From: Nitratireductor pacificus pht-3B | GTDB lineage: Bacteria; Pseudomonadota; Alphaproteobacteria; Rhizobiales; Rhizobiaceae | Direction of reading: 5' to 3' | Assembly: GCF_000300335.1 (NCBI RefSeq) | Contig: NZ_AMRM01000008.1 | Location: forward strand, 62,001-126,000 | DNA length: 64,000 nt | Shown here: one piece after another, positions 1 through 8,144 of the stretch | Layout of the letters: every line of letters starts with the position of its first letter | Numbering within the stretch: position 1 is the stretch's first letter | Made by a program: the position numbers and the translations under genes | Notes under the pieces: generated by a model | Told to the model about the DNA's origin: nothing | The model's database searches: none | What the model saw: the letters and a program-made list of their open reading frames with translations, nothing else

Positions 1-139
1 CGAACCAGCGGTCGAGCTGTTCCGTCCAGGCGCGATAGAGCGCCTCCGGCGGCGCTCTCATGACCCGCGAAACCGCAAGGCGATGGGGACGCCGCGAAAG
101 CTCCGGCGGCGCGGCGCGGATGACCGGATGATCATTCAC
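1..139 (-). CDS. SRPBCC/AHSA1-domain protein, N-terminal part only (runs off the left edge)
   Basis: The minus strand reads GTG AAT GAT CAT CCG from 139 and stays open to the window edge, giving about 46 residues. The visible part ends with RAPPEALYRAWTEQLDRWF, the usual first strand and helix of an AHSA1-type START domain (family knowledge: a hydrophobic ligand-binding fold). The GTG start overlaps the last codons of the upstream SRPBCC gene (stop at 134-132), which suggests translational coupling in one operon with the ArsR regulator. The alternative ATG at 134 hits a stop after about 25 codons. The function cannot be told, and the C-terminal two thirds lie outside the window. Confidence 0.75.
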   Translation of the reverse strand, partial: MNDHPVIRAAPPELSRRPHRLAVSRVMRAPPEALYRAWTEQLDRWF

Positions 140-698
140 CGGTCGTTCCTCCGGAATCCCTGCCGTAGCGCTGCGAATAGTCGGCTTCGAGGCGTTCGAT
201 CCGGCTCCAGAAGGGCGGCGTTTCCGCGCCTTCGAGCAGTGCGGCGAGCACGTCCAGATGCGCGTGCCAGCCGCCCGAGACATTGGCCATCTCGGCGCGG
301 CCGGCAAGCCGCCTGTGGGTGATCACCAGCAGCACGTTCTTGCCTTCGGGGAACAGCTCGAAGACCACTTCGCTGTCCACCCCGTCGCCGGGCCAGGTCA
401 TCCCGAGCACGCGCGGCGGATCGAACGCGGTGATGCGGCCGTGGGCGTGAAAACCGTCGGCAATGTCCCTGAAGCGCTCCGGCACCGGCTCGTCGGTGAA
501 GTCGGAATGGCGGAAGAACAGTTCCGCCCGGCCGCCAAGCCTCGGTTCCATCTCTCCGCCCGCGAGCCACTGCCGGCGCTTGCCGGCCTCGGTCAGATAG
601 GCCCAGAGCCGTTCGGCGGAACCGGGCAGAAGGCGCTCGAAGCGCACCGTGTCGGGCGCTGCGACAACGCCGTAGTCGTCTCGATCGCTTGTGTTCAT
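132..698 (-). CDS. SRPBCC/AHSA1-domain protein
   Basis: A 188-residue soluble protein. Residues about 16-160 have the START/AHSA1 layout: an opening strand with RFERLLPGSAERLWAYLTE, then GWHAHLDVLAALLEG near the C-terminal helix. Family members bind hydrophobic ligands or act with ArsR regulators in small operons of unclear role. The start has a good ribosome site (GGGAGGAACAG before ATG). It lies 42 bases downstream of the ArsR gene on the same strand and overlaps a second AHSA1 gene, so an ArsR-AHSA1-AHSA1 operon is inferred. The ligand is unknown. Confidence 0.85.
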   Translation of the reverse strand: MNTSDRDDYGVVAAPDTVRFERLLPGSAERLWAYLTEAGKRRQWLAGGEMEPRLGGRAELFFRHSDFTDEPVPERFRDIADGFHAHGRITAFDPPRVLGMTWPGDGVDSEVVFELFPEGKNVLLVITHRRLAGRAEMANVSGGWHAHLDVLAALLEGAETPPFWSRIERLEADYSQRYGRDSGGTTGE

Positions 699-740
699 CT
701 GTTCCTCCCAGACGGTTCGATCGCCACAAGGTCCTGCGGG

Positions 741-1094
741 TTACCCTTTGCCGTCGCGTTTCTGCCGGTCCTCCGCCACCAGCAGCGCTTCCAGCGCATC
801 GAGCCGCCCGGCCCAGTAACGCTCATAGCGGCGCAACCAGGCCTGCGCCTCCGCCAGGTGCTGCGCCTCCAGGCGGCAGTAGTGGGTCCGGCCGGCGACG
901 CGGCGGCGCACCAGCCCGGCGGTTTCCAGCACCCTGACGTGCTTGGATGCGCCCGCCAGCGACATGTCGAACGGCTCGGCGAGCTGCGAGACGCTCTGTT
1001 CGCCATCGGTCAGCCGGTGCAGCATGGAGCGCCGTGTCGGATCGGACAGGGCATGAAACACGGCGTCGAGATGCGGGGATTGAAATTCAACCAT
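741..1094 (-). CDS. ArsR-family winged-helix transcriptional regulator
   Basis: 117 residues. The ArsR/SdpR winged helix covers residues about 8-90, with FHALSDPTRRSMLHRLTDGE at the start and the recognition helix in SLAGASKHVRVLETAGLV, followed by the wing RRRVAGRTHYCRLE. There is no CxC metal motif, so it is of the non-metal type usually paired with AHSA1 proteins. The first gene of its operon. The ATG sits inside a perfect palindrome and only a few bases downstream of a strong -10 box, so the protein probably represses its own operon and the transcript may be leaderless. Confidence 0.9.
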   Translation of the reverse strand: MVEFQSPHLDAVFHALSDPTRRSMLHRLTDGEQSVSQLAEPFDMSLAGASKHVRVLETAGLVRRRVAGRTHYCRLEAQHLAEAQAWLRRYERYWAGRLDALEALLVAEDRQKRDGKG

Positions 1095-1139
1095 ATGGTT
1101 GAATTATAGGGTCGGGCGAAAAATGTCAACCGATTGGTT
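1084..1139 (-). promoter_or_regulatory. Promoter with overlapping palindromic operators for the ArsR-SRPBCC operon
   Basis: On the minus strand a consensus -35 TTGACA (1129-1124) is followed after 15 bases by a consensus -10 TATAAT (1108-1103). The half site AATTCAACCAT (1084-1094) is followed at once by its exact reverse complement (1095-1105), a 22-base perfect palindrome covering the -10 box and the ArsR start codon. A second, partial site AACC-GATT-GGTT (1128-1139) covers the -35 box. Two sites over both promoter elements fit autorepression by the ArsR protein (inference). From -10 spacing, the transcript would start within about 2 bases of the ATG. Confidence 0.75.
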
Positions 1140-1154
1140 TAATATGGGCGGCGG

Positions 1155-1505
1155 TCACTCCCGGACGGTGCAGGAGACCGGATCGGCGTCGTCTCCCTGG
1201 GAGACATCGTAGAGGTCGCCCCGATCGCCCTTGGTCCACCAGACGAGCGTGCCGCCGGCATATTTCGCGCCCGAGGCGGAGAGCACGTTGACCATCACCA
1301 CGCTGCGGTCCTCGAAGGCCAGCACAGCAAGCGCGTTCTCCCCGGCGTTGTAATAGGTCACGTCGAAGCTCTGGTGCGGGCAGGTATAGGACGCGGCCTT
1401 GGTCTCGACCGCGTCCGCGAAGGGCAGGTCGATTTCCAGCATGGCGGCGCGGGCGCCGGTTGCGGCAACCAGGGCAATGGAAAGGATGGAGAAGAATCGG
1501 CGCAT
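1155..1505 (-). CDS. MliC-like secreted protein (C-type lysozyme inhibitor family)
   Basis: 116 residues from the ATG at 1505, chosen over an upstream in-frame ATG (1553) because AGGAA lies 10 bases before it and a clean signal peptide follows (MRRFFSILSIALVAATGARA). The mature part has the MliC pattern: YTCPHQSFDVTYYNAGEN, a central VVMVNVLSASGAKYAGG segment, and a closing SCT, giving two cysteines that can form the family disulfide. Known members sit in the periplasm or outer membrane and inhibit host C-type lysozyme. The family assignment is by eye, and the role here is inferred. Confidence 0.65.
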   Translation of the reverse strand: MRRFFSILSIALVAATGARAAMLEIDLPFADAVETKAASYTCPHQSFDVTYYNAGENALAVLAFEDRSVVMVNVLSASGAKYAGGTLVWWTKGDRGDLYDVSQGDDADPVSCTVRE

Positions 1506-1642
1506 GGCAACGGGTTCCTGAAACGGCGTCAAAACGGCAACCGAACCCCGCAAGGTGGCCGTTTCAAGGCTATGCCGATGCGCACCTGCCGCATGACCCC
1601 GCGGCGTGCCGCGGGGCTGCGTTCATCGCCTTCTGCCGGGCG

Positions 1643-2302
1643 TCAGGACGAAGGCTGCTTGGTCTTGCGCAGATAGGGCAGGATCGTCTCGAAGGAGCCG
1701 AAGCGTTTTACGGCGTCCTCGTTCGACACGGCCGCCGTGATGATGACGTCCTCGCCCTGCTGCCAGTTCGCCGGTGTCGCCACCTGGTGCTTGGCGGTAA
1801 GCTGGATCGAATCGATGGCGCGCAGGATCTCCGCGAAATTGCGCCCCGTCGTCATCGGGTAGGTCAGCACCAGCTTGATCTTCTTGTCGGGCCCGACGAC
1901 ATAGACCGAGCGCACCGTCTGGTTGTCGGCTGGCGTCCGGCCCTCGGACGAGTTGCCGGCGTCGGCCGGCAGCATGTCGTAGAGTTTGGCGACCTTGAGA
2001 TCCTTGTCGCCGATCATCGGGTAATCGACGCCGTGGCCGGTGGCCTTCCTGATGTCGTCCTTCCAGCGCACATGGTCCTCGACCGGATCGACGGAAATGC
2101 CGATGATCTTGGTGTTGCGTTTGGTGAACTCGCCCTCAAGCCCGGCCATGGTGCCGAGTTCGGTCGTGCAGACCGGGGTGAAATCCTTGGGGTGGCTGAA
2201 CAGGACGGCCCAGCCGTCGCCGATCCAGTCATGGAAGCTGATCGTGCCTTGAGTGGTCTCGGCGCTGAAATCGGGCGCCGTATCGTTGATACGCAGACTC
2301 AT
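1643..2302 (-). CDS. 1-Cys peroxiredoxin (Prx6 subfamily)
   Basis: 219 residues, length typical for bacterial Prx6-type enzymes. The peroxidatic site is PVCTTE with Cys45, preceded by HPKDFT, and it is the only cysteine, so no resolving cysteine exists within the chain. Such enzymes reduce hydrogen and alkyl peroxides in the cytoplasm using glutathione or another external thiol. The C-terminal Prx domain continues with PANWQQGEDVIITAAVSNED. The ATG at 2302 follows a good AGAGGAGAG ribosome site; an upstream in-frame ATG at 2371 lacks one. It stands alone downstream of prfC, facing the same way. Confidence 0.93.
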   Translation of the reverse strand: MSLRINDTAPDFSAETTQGTISFHDWIGDGWAVLFSHPKDFTPVCTTELGTMAGLEGEFTKRNTKIIGISVDPVEDHVRWKDDIRKATGHGVDYPMIGDKDLKVAKLYDMLPADAGNSSEGRTPADNQTVRSVYVVGPDKKIKLVLTYPMTTGRNFAEILRAIDSIQLTAKHQVATPANWQQGEDVIITAAVSNEDAVKRFGSFETILPYLRKTKQPSS

Positions 2303-2484
2303 CGTTCTCTCCTCTGGTAAGACAAAACGCGGATGACCGTGCCTGACCGCACAGGATAGTGAGGTAAGCACGGGCCGTGGAGCCTGATCTAGGGTTAAAT
2401 CGACGCATCCGCCTGGAATCTCATTCCCAAAGCGCGCTCCTGAAGGGAATATCCTTCCTCGGCGCGCGCGGCGGGCGGTTCCGC

Positions 2485-4074
2485 TCAGGCGGCCTTGCGC
2501 GTCTGGTAGTCCTTGACGGCGGTGAAGGTGACCGCCTTCCAGCGGTCCGCCTCGTAGTTGAGGCCGAATTCATGCGGCGCCAGGAACACCGGGTCGTCGT
2601 CGAGATCGCGGGCGATGTCGCCGCGATGGGCGGCGATGAAGCGGTCCACCTCGCCCTTCTCCTCCGACGCGATCCAGCGGCAGACGGAGAAGCGCGCCAT
2701 CTCGAAATCGACGGGCAGCGCATATTCGATCTTCAGCCGTTCCTTCAGCACGTCGAGCTGCAGCGCCCCGACGACGCCGACGATGGCCGGTGATCCGTCC
2801 TCCGGCAGGAAGAGCTGGACGACGCCCTCCTCGGCCATCTGCTGCAGCGCCTCGCGCAGCTTCTTCGCCTTCATGGCGTCGCCGAGCCGCACGCGGCGCA
2901 GGATCTCCGGCGCGAAGTTCGGCACGCCGCGGAACAGGAGCTCCTCGCCCTCGGTCAGCGTGTCGCCGATCCTGAGCGTGCCGTGATTGGGGATGCCCAC
3001 CACGTCGCCGGCGAAGGCCTCGTCGGCGGTGATGCGGTTCTTGGCGAAGAAGAACTGCGGCGCCGACAGGCTGATCGGCTTGCCGGTGCGCACCAGCTTG
3101 GCTTTCATGCCGCGCTTCAGCCGGCCCGAGCACACGCGCACGAAGGCGATGCGGTCGCGGTGGTTGGGGTCCATGTTGGCCTGGATCTTGAAGACGAAGG
3201 AGGTCATCTTGTCCTCCGTCGCCTCGACGCGGCGCGAATCCGCATCCTGGGCGCGCGGCGCCGGCCCGATGGCGCCGAGCGCCTCGATCAGGTCGCGCAC
3301 GCCGAAATTCCTCAGCGCCGAGCCGAAATAGACCGGCGTCAGATGCCCCTCGCGAAACGCCTGCATGTCGAACGGCCGGCAGGCCTCGCTCGCCAGCATC
3401 ATCTCCTCGAGCAGCGCCTCGCGTTCGTTCTCCGGCAGCAGGCCGGCGACCCTGGCGTCTTCCGGGCCGTCCACGGCGATGGGCTCCACGTCGTCGTCTG
3501 AGCGGCGCATCGTGCTGTTGGCCAGATGATAGGTGCCGGCGAAGCTCTTCCCGCGGCCGATGGGCCAGGTGACGGGCGCGGTGTCCAGCGCCAGCTTCTG
3601 CTCGATCTCGTCGAGAATCTCGAAGGGATCGCGGCTCTCGCGGTCGAGCTTGTTGACGAAGGTGACGATCGGGATGTCGCGCAGCCGGCAGACCTCGAAC
3701 AGCTTCAGCGTGCGCGGCTCGATGCCCTTCGCCGCGTCGATGACCATGATGGCGCTGTCGACGGCGGTCAGCGTGCGGTAGGTGTCGTCGGCGAAGTCCT
3801 CGTGGCCCGGCGTGTCGAGCAGGTTGAAGACATGGTCGCCATATTCGAAGGTCATGACCGAGGTGACCACCGAGATGCCGCGCTCGCGCTCGATATTCAT
3901 CCAGTCCGAGCGGGTCTGCACGCGGTTCTTCTTCGCCTTCACCTCGCCGGCGAGCTGGATCGCGCCGCCGAACAGCAGCAGCTTTTCGGTCAGCGTCGTC
4001 TTGCCCGCGTCGGGATGCGAAATGATGGCGAAGGTGCGGCGGCGCGCCACCGCATCGGAGATTTTGTCGGTCAT
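2485..4074 (-). CDS. prfC: Peptide chain release factor 3
   Basis: 529 residues, the usual RF3 length. A translational GTPase that recycles RF1/RF2 from the ribosome after termination. G1 motif SHPDAGKTT (residues about 19-27), a G2 region with ERERGISVVTSVM, G3 DTPGHEDF and G4 NKLD are all intact, followed by domain 2 and the RF3-specific C-terminal domain. The ATG at 4074 gives the normal N-terminus MTDKISDAVARRRTFAI; the open frame extends upstream to 4233 but that part has no family similarity. It is divergent from dut, with 191 bases between them. Confidence 0.97.
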   Translation of the reverse strand: MTDKISDAVARRRTFAIISHPDAGKTTLTEKLLLFGGAIQLAGEVKAKKNRVQTRSDWMNIERERGISVVTSVMTFEYGDHVFNLLDTPGHEDFADDTYRTLTAVDSAIMVIDAAKGIEPRTLKLFEVCRLRDIPIVTFVNKLDRESRDPFEILDEIEQKLALDTAPVTWPIGRGKSFAGTYHLANSTMRRSDDDVEPIAVDGPEDARVAGLLPENEREALLEEMMLASEACRPFDMQAFREGHLTPVYFGSALRNFGVRDLIEALGAIGPAPRAQDADSRRVEATEDKMTSFVFKIQANMDPNHRDRIAFVRVCSGRLKRGMKAKLVRTGKPISLSAPQFFFAKNRITADEAFAGDVVGIPNHGTLRIGDTLTEGEELLFRGVPNFAPEILRRVRLGDAMKAKKLREALQQMAEEGVVQLFLPEDGSPAIVGVVGALQLDVLKERLKIEYALPVDFEMARFSVCRWIASEEKGEVDRFIAAHRGDIARDLDDDPVFLAPHEFGLNYEADRWKAVTFTAVKDYQTRKAA

Positions 4075-4265
4075 CTCAGCTTGAATGTGTTTGAGGCCGG
4101 GCGCTTTTAACAATTGCCCGCTCCGCTGTCGAACGGAAAGTGGACCGCGCGGCGCGGCCAGATAGCGGTGAAGAGATGACCCCTTTGCCACGCTGGCGGT
4201 TGAATTCCGGCGCAAAAAGCGCGAGACGATCATGACGTCCCGCTCGCCGAAACAGGATCACCGTC

Positions 4266-4751
4266 ATGTCCAGCCCCTCCTCTTCCATGCCCGTGATCGG
4301 AACCACGCTCGGCGTCATCCGCCTGCCGCACGGCGAGGGGCTGCCGCTGCCGGCCTATGAATCCGCCGGCGCTGCCGGCATGGATCTGCGCGCCGCCGTT
4401 CCCGAGGACCGCCGCATCGTCCTCCTGCCGGGCCGCCGGGTGCTGGTGCCGACGGGTTTCACGCTGGAGATTCCGGAGGGTTTCGAAGGCCAGATCAGGC
4501 CGCGCTCGGGCCTGGCGCTGAAGCACGGCATAACCTGCCTCAATGCGCCGGGCACCATCGATTCCGACTATCGCGGCGAGGTGCAGGTGCTCCTGATCAA
4601 CCATGGCGAGGACGATTTCGCCATCACGCGCGGGCTGCGCATCGCGCAGCTCCTGATCGCGCCGGTCTGCCGGGCCGTCGTCGAGGAGCGGACCGAGGCG
4701 GGTGAGACGGCGCGCGGCGCCGGAGGATTTGGCTCGACGGGCGTTGCCTGA
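4266..4751 (+). CDS. dut: dUTP diphosphatase
   Basis: 161 residues. Hydrolyses dUTP to dUMP and PPi, keeping uracil out of DNA and feeding thymidylate synthesis. All five trimeric dUTPase motifs are visible: AGMDLRA (motif 1), [10 protein letters not shown] (2), [13 protein letters not shown] (3, with the catalytic Asp and Tyr), RIAQLL (4) and the C-terminal GGFGSTG (5). The N-terminus is slightly serine-rich before [12 protein letters not shown]; the first ATG is the simplest choice. In many rhizobia dut lies beside coaBC, which is not seen here. Confidence 0.95.
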   Translation: MSSPSSSMPVIGTTLGVIRLPHGEGLPLPAYESAGAAGMDLRAAVPEDRRIVLLPGRRVLVPTGFTLEIPEGFEGQIRPRSGLALKHGITCLNAPGTIDSDYRGEVQVLLINHGEDDFAITRGLRIAQLLIAPVCRAVVEERTEAGETARGAGGFGSTGVA

Positions 4752-4784
4752 CGCCTCCGGGTCATTCGTCTGCCGTACTATACT

Positions 4785-4797
4785 ATTGTACTACAAT
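4785..4797. promoter_or_regulatory. Possible FadR/GntR-type operator upstream of the TAXI-TRAP operon
   Basis: ATTGTA-C-TACAAT is a perfect 13-base inverted repeat with an odd centre, fitting the TNGTNNNACNA pattern known for FadR-subfamily GntR regulators. It lies in a small AT-rich island (TACTATACTATTG) that stands out from its GC-rich surroundings. It sits about 190 bases before the solute-binding protein start. A possible promoter, TTGAAA (4857-4862) and TTATTC (4879-4884), is further downstream. No GntR regulator lies in the window. Confidence 0.4.
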
Positions 4798-4984
4798 GAT
4801 GCTGAAACTGCCGCGGCGTAAGGCTTTGCGCCGCCTCGGACAGGTCGTTTTTCGCGTTGAAATTGTCTTCGAGGCCCGTTATTCGCCCCTTTTCCGGTTG
4901 GCAAGGGCGCAGCGTGCTCTACAGTCTTCCGATGGCTTGGGCCCGCGGGCTTGCCAGCAACGTTCGACACTGGAGGAGACAATC

Positions 4985-5941
4985 ATGTTTCACACAAGCA
5001 GGAAGATCTTAGCAGCCGGCGCTGTCGCGCTGTCGCTGGGCATCGCGCAAGGCGGCGCCGTGGCGCAGGAGTTCATCAACGTCCTGACCGGCGGCACGTC
5101 GGGCGTCTACTATCCGCTCGGCGCGCAGCTCGCCAAGATCTACGGCGAGAAGATCGATGGCGTGCGCACGCAGGTGCAGTCGACCAAGGCTTCGGTCGAG
5201 AACCTCAACCTGCTCCAGCAGGGCAAGGGGGAGATCGGCTTCGCGCTCGGCGATTCCGTCAAGTCGGCCTGGGAAGGCGACGCGGAGGCGGGCTTCTCGG
5301 CCAAGCTCGACAAGCTGCGCGGCATCGCCGCCATCTATCCCAACTACATCCAGATCGTCGCCTCGCAGGAGTCCGGCATCAAGGACTTCGCCGACCTGAA
5401 GGGCAAGGGCCTGTCCGTCGGCGCGCCGAAATCCGGCACCGAGCTCAACGCGCGCCGCATCTTCGAAGCGATGGGCATGAGCTATGAGGATCTCGGCCAG
5501 ACCGAATACCTGCCCTTCGGCGAATCGGTCGAGCTGATCAAGAACCGCCAGCTCGACGCCACGCTGCAGTCGGCTGGCCTCGGTGTCGCCTCGATCAAGG
5601 ACCTTGCGCTCTCGCTGCCGGTCACCGTCGTGTCGGTTCCGGCCTCGGTCGCCGAGACGCTGGGCGCGCCGTTCCTCGCCGCGACCATTCCGGCCGGCAC
5701 CTATGAGGGCCAGGCCGAGGACGTGCCGACGCTGGCCATCACCAACATCCTGGTCACCCATTCCGACGTGTCGGACGACGTGGCCTACGAGATGACCAAG
5801 CAGCTCTTCGAGAACCTGCCCGACATGGTGGCCGCGCATGCCGCCGCCAAGGCGATCGCGGCCGAGAACGGCGCCAAGGGCCTGCCGCTGCCGCTGCATC
5901 CGGGCGCCGAGCGCTACTACAAGGAAAAGGGCCTCCTGTAG
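4985..5941 (+). CDS. TAXI-family TRAP transporter solute-binding protein
   Basis: 318 residues from the ATG at 4985, which has GGAGGAGACAATC before it and gives a signal peptide ending in GGAVAQ. The mature protein starts EFINVLTGGTSGVYYPLGAQ, the TAXI signature (TGGTSGVYYPLG), and continues with the type II binding-protein fold to GAERYYKEKGLL. It captures its ligand in the periplasm for the fused permease encoded next. The ligand is not known; TAXI systems characterised so far carry glutamate or other dicarboxylates. Longer open frame upstream to 4796 is not coding by any sign. Confidence 0.93.
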   Translation: MFHTSRKILAAGAVALSLGIAQGGAVAQEFINVLTGGTSGVYYPLGAQLAKIYGEKIDGVRTQVQSTKASVENLNLLQQGKGEIGFALGDSVKSAWEGDAEAGFSAKLDKLRGIAAIYPNYIQIVASQESGIKDFADLKGKGLSVGAPKSGTELNARRIFEAMGMSYEDLGQTEYLPFGESVELIKNRQLDATLQSAGLGVASIKDLALSLPVTVVSVPASVAETLGAPFLAATIPAGTYEGQAEDVPTLAITNILVTHSDVSDDVAYEMTKQLFENLPDMVAAHAAAKAIAAENGAKGLPLPLHPGAERYYKEKGLL

Positions 5942-5953
5942 AGGCTCCGAAAC

Positions 5954-5982
5954 GAGCCCCGCCCGGAATCCGGGCGGGGCTC
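5954..5982 (+). terminator. Intercistronic GC-rich hairpin between binding protein and permease
   Basis: GAGCCCCGCCCGG (5954-5966) and its exact reverse complement (5970-5982) flank an AAT loop: a 13-pair stem 12 bases after the binding-protein stop. Only a weak T-rich stretch follows (ATTCGTCT), so it may be a partial terminator or an mRNA 3' stabiliser. Such hairpins commonly raise binding-protein levels above those of the permease. Confidence 0.75.
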
Positions 5983-6023
5983 ATTCGTCTGATCAGCCCA
6001 CTCGACACAGGTAGCAGCGTCCG

Positions 6024-8144
6024 ATGACGAATATTCAGCAGGGCCAGGCGGAAAGCCCGGCCGCGCCAGAACTCTTAGAAACCGGCCATGGCGAATTCGG
6101 CACGGACCAGATGGGGCGCATTCTGTTCTGGATCGCGGTCGCCTTCTCGGCTTACCAGATCGCCACCGCCGCCCATGTGCTGAACCTGCCGAGCCAGGTC
6201 CAGCGCGCCTATCATGTGGGCTTCCTGATGCTGCTGGTGTTCCCGCTGGTGGTGCAGGCGCGCGACAAGGGCAGGGCGCTGAAAGCGCTGGCCTGGGCGC
6301 TCGCCGCCGCCGGCGTCGCGGTCGCGCTGTACCAACATATCGAGTACAAGCCGCTCCTGCTGCGGGCCGGCGATCCCCTACCGCTCGACATCGTCTTCGG
6401 CGTGGTCGCGCTGGTGACCGTCTTCGCCGCCGCCTATGTGCTGATGGGTCCGGCGCTGCCGATCATTTCGGGCGCCTTCCTCGCCTACTGCCTGTTCGGC
6501 GAATACCTGCCGGCGCCGCTCAACCATCGCGGCTACGATTTCGCGCAGGTCATCGACCACATGGCCTACGGCACGGAAGGCATCTACGGCATCCCGATCT
6601 ACGTGTCGGCAACCTACATCTTCCTGTTCATCCTGTTCGGCTCCTTCCTGGAGCGGGCGGGCATGATCCGCCTGTTCACGGACGTCTCGCTGGGTCTCGT
6701 CGGCCATGCGCGCGGCGGCGCGGCCAAGGTGTCGGTCATCTCGTCGGGGCTGATGGGAACGATTTCCGGCTCGGGCGTCGCCAATGTCGTCACCACCGGC
6801 CAGTTCACCATTCCGCTGATGAAGCGCTTCGGCTATCGCGCCGCCTTTGCCGGCGGCGTCGAATCGACCGCGTCGATGGGCGGACAGATCATGCCGCCGG
6901 TGATGGGCGCCGTCGCCTTCATCATGGCCGAGACGCTGGGCATCGAATATTACGAGGTGGTCAAGGCGGCGATCATCCCCGCTTTGCTCTACTTCGCCTC
7001 GGCCTTCTGGATGGTCCATCTGGAAGCCGGCAAATACGGTCTGTTCGGCCTGCCGCGCTCGGAACTGCCGTCGCCCCGCGCCGCGCTGCGCAGGGGCTGG
7101 TATCTGATCCTGCCGCTGGCCGTTCTCGTCTATCTCCTGTTCACCGGCTACACGCCGCTGTTCGCCGGCACGATCGGCCTGTCGCTGACGGTGCTGCTGA
7201 TCCTCGGCGGCTCGGTGGCGCTCGGCCTGCCGTCGCAGGTGCTGCGCATCATCTTCTGGGTCGGCCTCGGTGTGGTCGCCGCCAGCTTCTTCCGCTTCGG
7301 CATCCAGCCGATCCTGATCGCCGCGGTGCTGCTGATCCTCGCCAATGTCTTCGTCGACGGCGGCCGCAGGACGCTGGCGCTGTGCCGGGATTCGCTGGCC
7401 GAGGGCGCCAAGACGGCGCTGCCCGTCGGCGTGGCCTGCGCGGTTGTCGGCATCATCATCGGGACGATGACCCTGACGGGCGTGGCCAACACGTTCGGCC
7501 AGTTCATCGTTTCGGTCGGCGAGACGAGCCTGTTCCTGTCGCTGGTGCTGACGATGATCACCTGCATCGTGCTGGGCATGGGCATCCCGACCATCCCCAA
7601 CTACATCATCACCTCGACCATCGCCGGGCCGGCGCTGCTGGAGCTGGGCGTGCCGCTGATCGTCAGCCACATGTTCGTGTTCTATTTCGGCATCCTCGCC
7701 GACCTGACGCCGCCCGTGGCGCTGGCCTGCTTCGCCGCGGGGCCGATCGCCAAGGAGAGCGGGCTGAAGATCTCGATGGAGGCGATCAAGGTCGCCGCGG
7801 CGGGTTTCGTCATCCCGTTCATGGCGGTCTACACTCCGGCGCTGATGCTGCAGGATGGCGGCCCGCTGGCGGAGGCCATCGGCTACTATCCGGCGGTCGC
7901 CTACATCGTCTTCAAGACACTGGTCGCGATCGCGCTGTGGGGCGCCGCGGTGATCGGCTTCCTCCGCGCCAGGCTCGCCATCTGGGAACGCCTGCTGGCG
8001 GCCGTCGCCGCGTTCACCCTGGTCGCCGCCCTGCCGATCACCGACGAGATCGGTTTTGCGCTGGCGGCCCTGTTTGCCGGGGTGCACTGGTACCGCACGC
8101 GCGGCCGGGCGGCTGAACCGGCGGTGGAACGGACGCCCGAATGA
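6024..8144 (+). CDS. TRAP transporter permease, fused 4TM/12TM protein (TAXI type)
   Basis: 706 residues. One polypeptide carrying both the small (DctQ-like) and large (DctM-like) membrane subunits, as is usual for TAXI systems. Many hydrophobic segments run from about residue 30 to 690. DctM-type signatures are visible: GLMGTISGSGVANVVTTGQFTIPLMKR-like segment near residues 240-270 and GMGIPTIPNYIITSTIAGPAL near 515-535. Sodium-driven import in the inner membrane with the binding protein at 4985. Its stop overlaps the start of the DUF1850 gene by 4 bases. Confidence 0.95.
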   Translation: MTNIQQGQAESPAAPELLETGHGEFGTDQMGRILFWIAVAFSAYQIATAAHVLNLPSQVQRAYHVGFLMLLVFPLVVQARDKGRALKALAWALAAAGVAVALYQHIEYKPLLLRAGDPLPLDIVFGVVALVTVFAAAYVLMGPALPIISGAFLAYCLFGEYLPAPLNHRGYDFAQVIDHMAYGTEGIYGIPIYVSATYIFLFILFGSFLERAGMIRLFTDVSLGLVGHARGGAAKVSVISSGLMGTISGSGVANVVTTGQFTIPLMKRFGYRAAFAGGVESTASMGGQIMPPVMGAVAFIMAETLGIEYYEVVKAAIIPALLYFASAFWMVHLEAGKYGLFGLPRSELPSPRAALRRGWYLILPLAVLVYLLFTGYTPLFAGTIGLSLTVLLILGGSVALGLPSQVLRIIFWVGLGVVAASFFRFGIQPILIAAVLLILANVFVDGGRRTLALCRDSLAEGAKTALPVGVACAVVGIIIGTMTLTGVANTFGQFIVSVGETSLFLSLVLTMITCIVLGMGIPTIPNYIITSTIAGPALLELGVPLIVSHMFVFYFGILADLTPPVALACFAAGPIAKESGLKISMEAIKVAAAGFVIPFMAVYTPALMLQDGGPLAEAIGYYPAVAYIVFKTLVAIALWGAAVIGFLRARLAIWERLLAAVAAFTLVAALPITDEIGFALAALFAGVHWYRTRGRAAEPAVERTPE

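Noticed and set aside
4815-4834. A GC-rich hairpin (CGGCG/CGCCG) before the TAXI gene
   Set aside because: Five pairs only, imperfect inside, with no T tract; common by chance at this base composition.
4796-4984. N-terminal extension of the TAXI binding protein
   Set aside because: The extension has no ribosome site and would place a signal peptide 63 residues inside the protein. The ATG at 4985 has a strong ribosome site and a normal signal peptide.
6378-8087. A 569-residue minus-strand frame very rich in Arg, Gln, His and Asp
   Set aside because: Shadow of the TRAP permease; the composition is the reverse complement of codons for hydrophobic residues.
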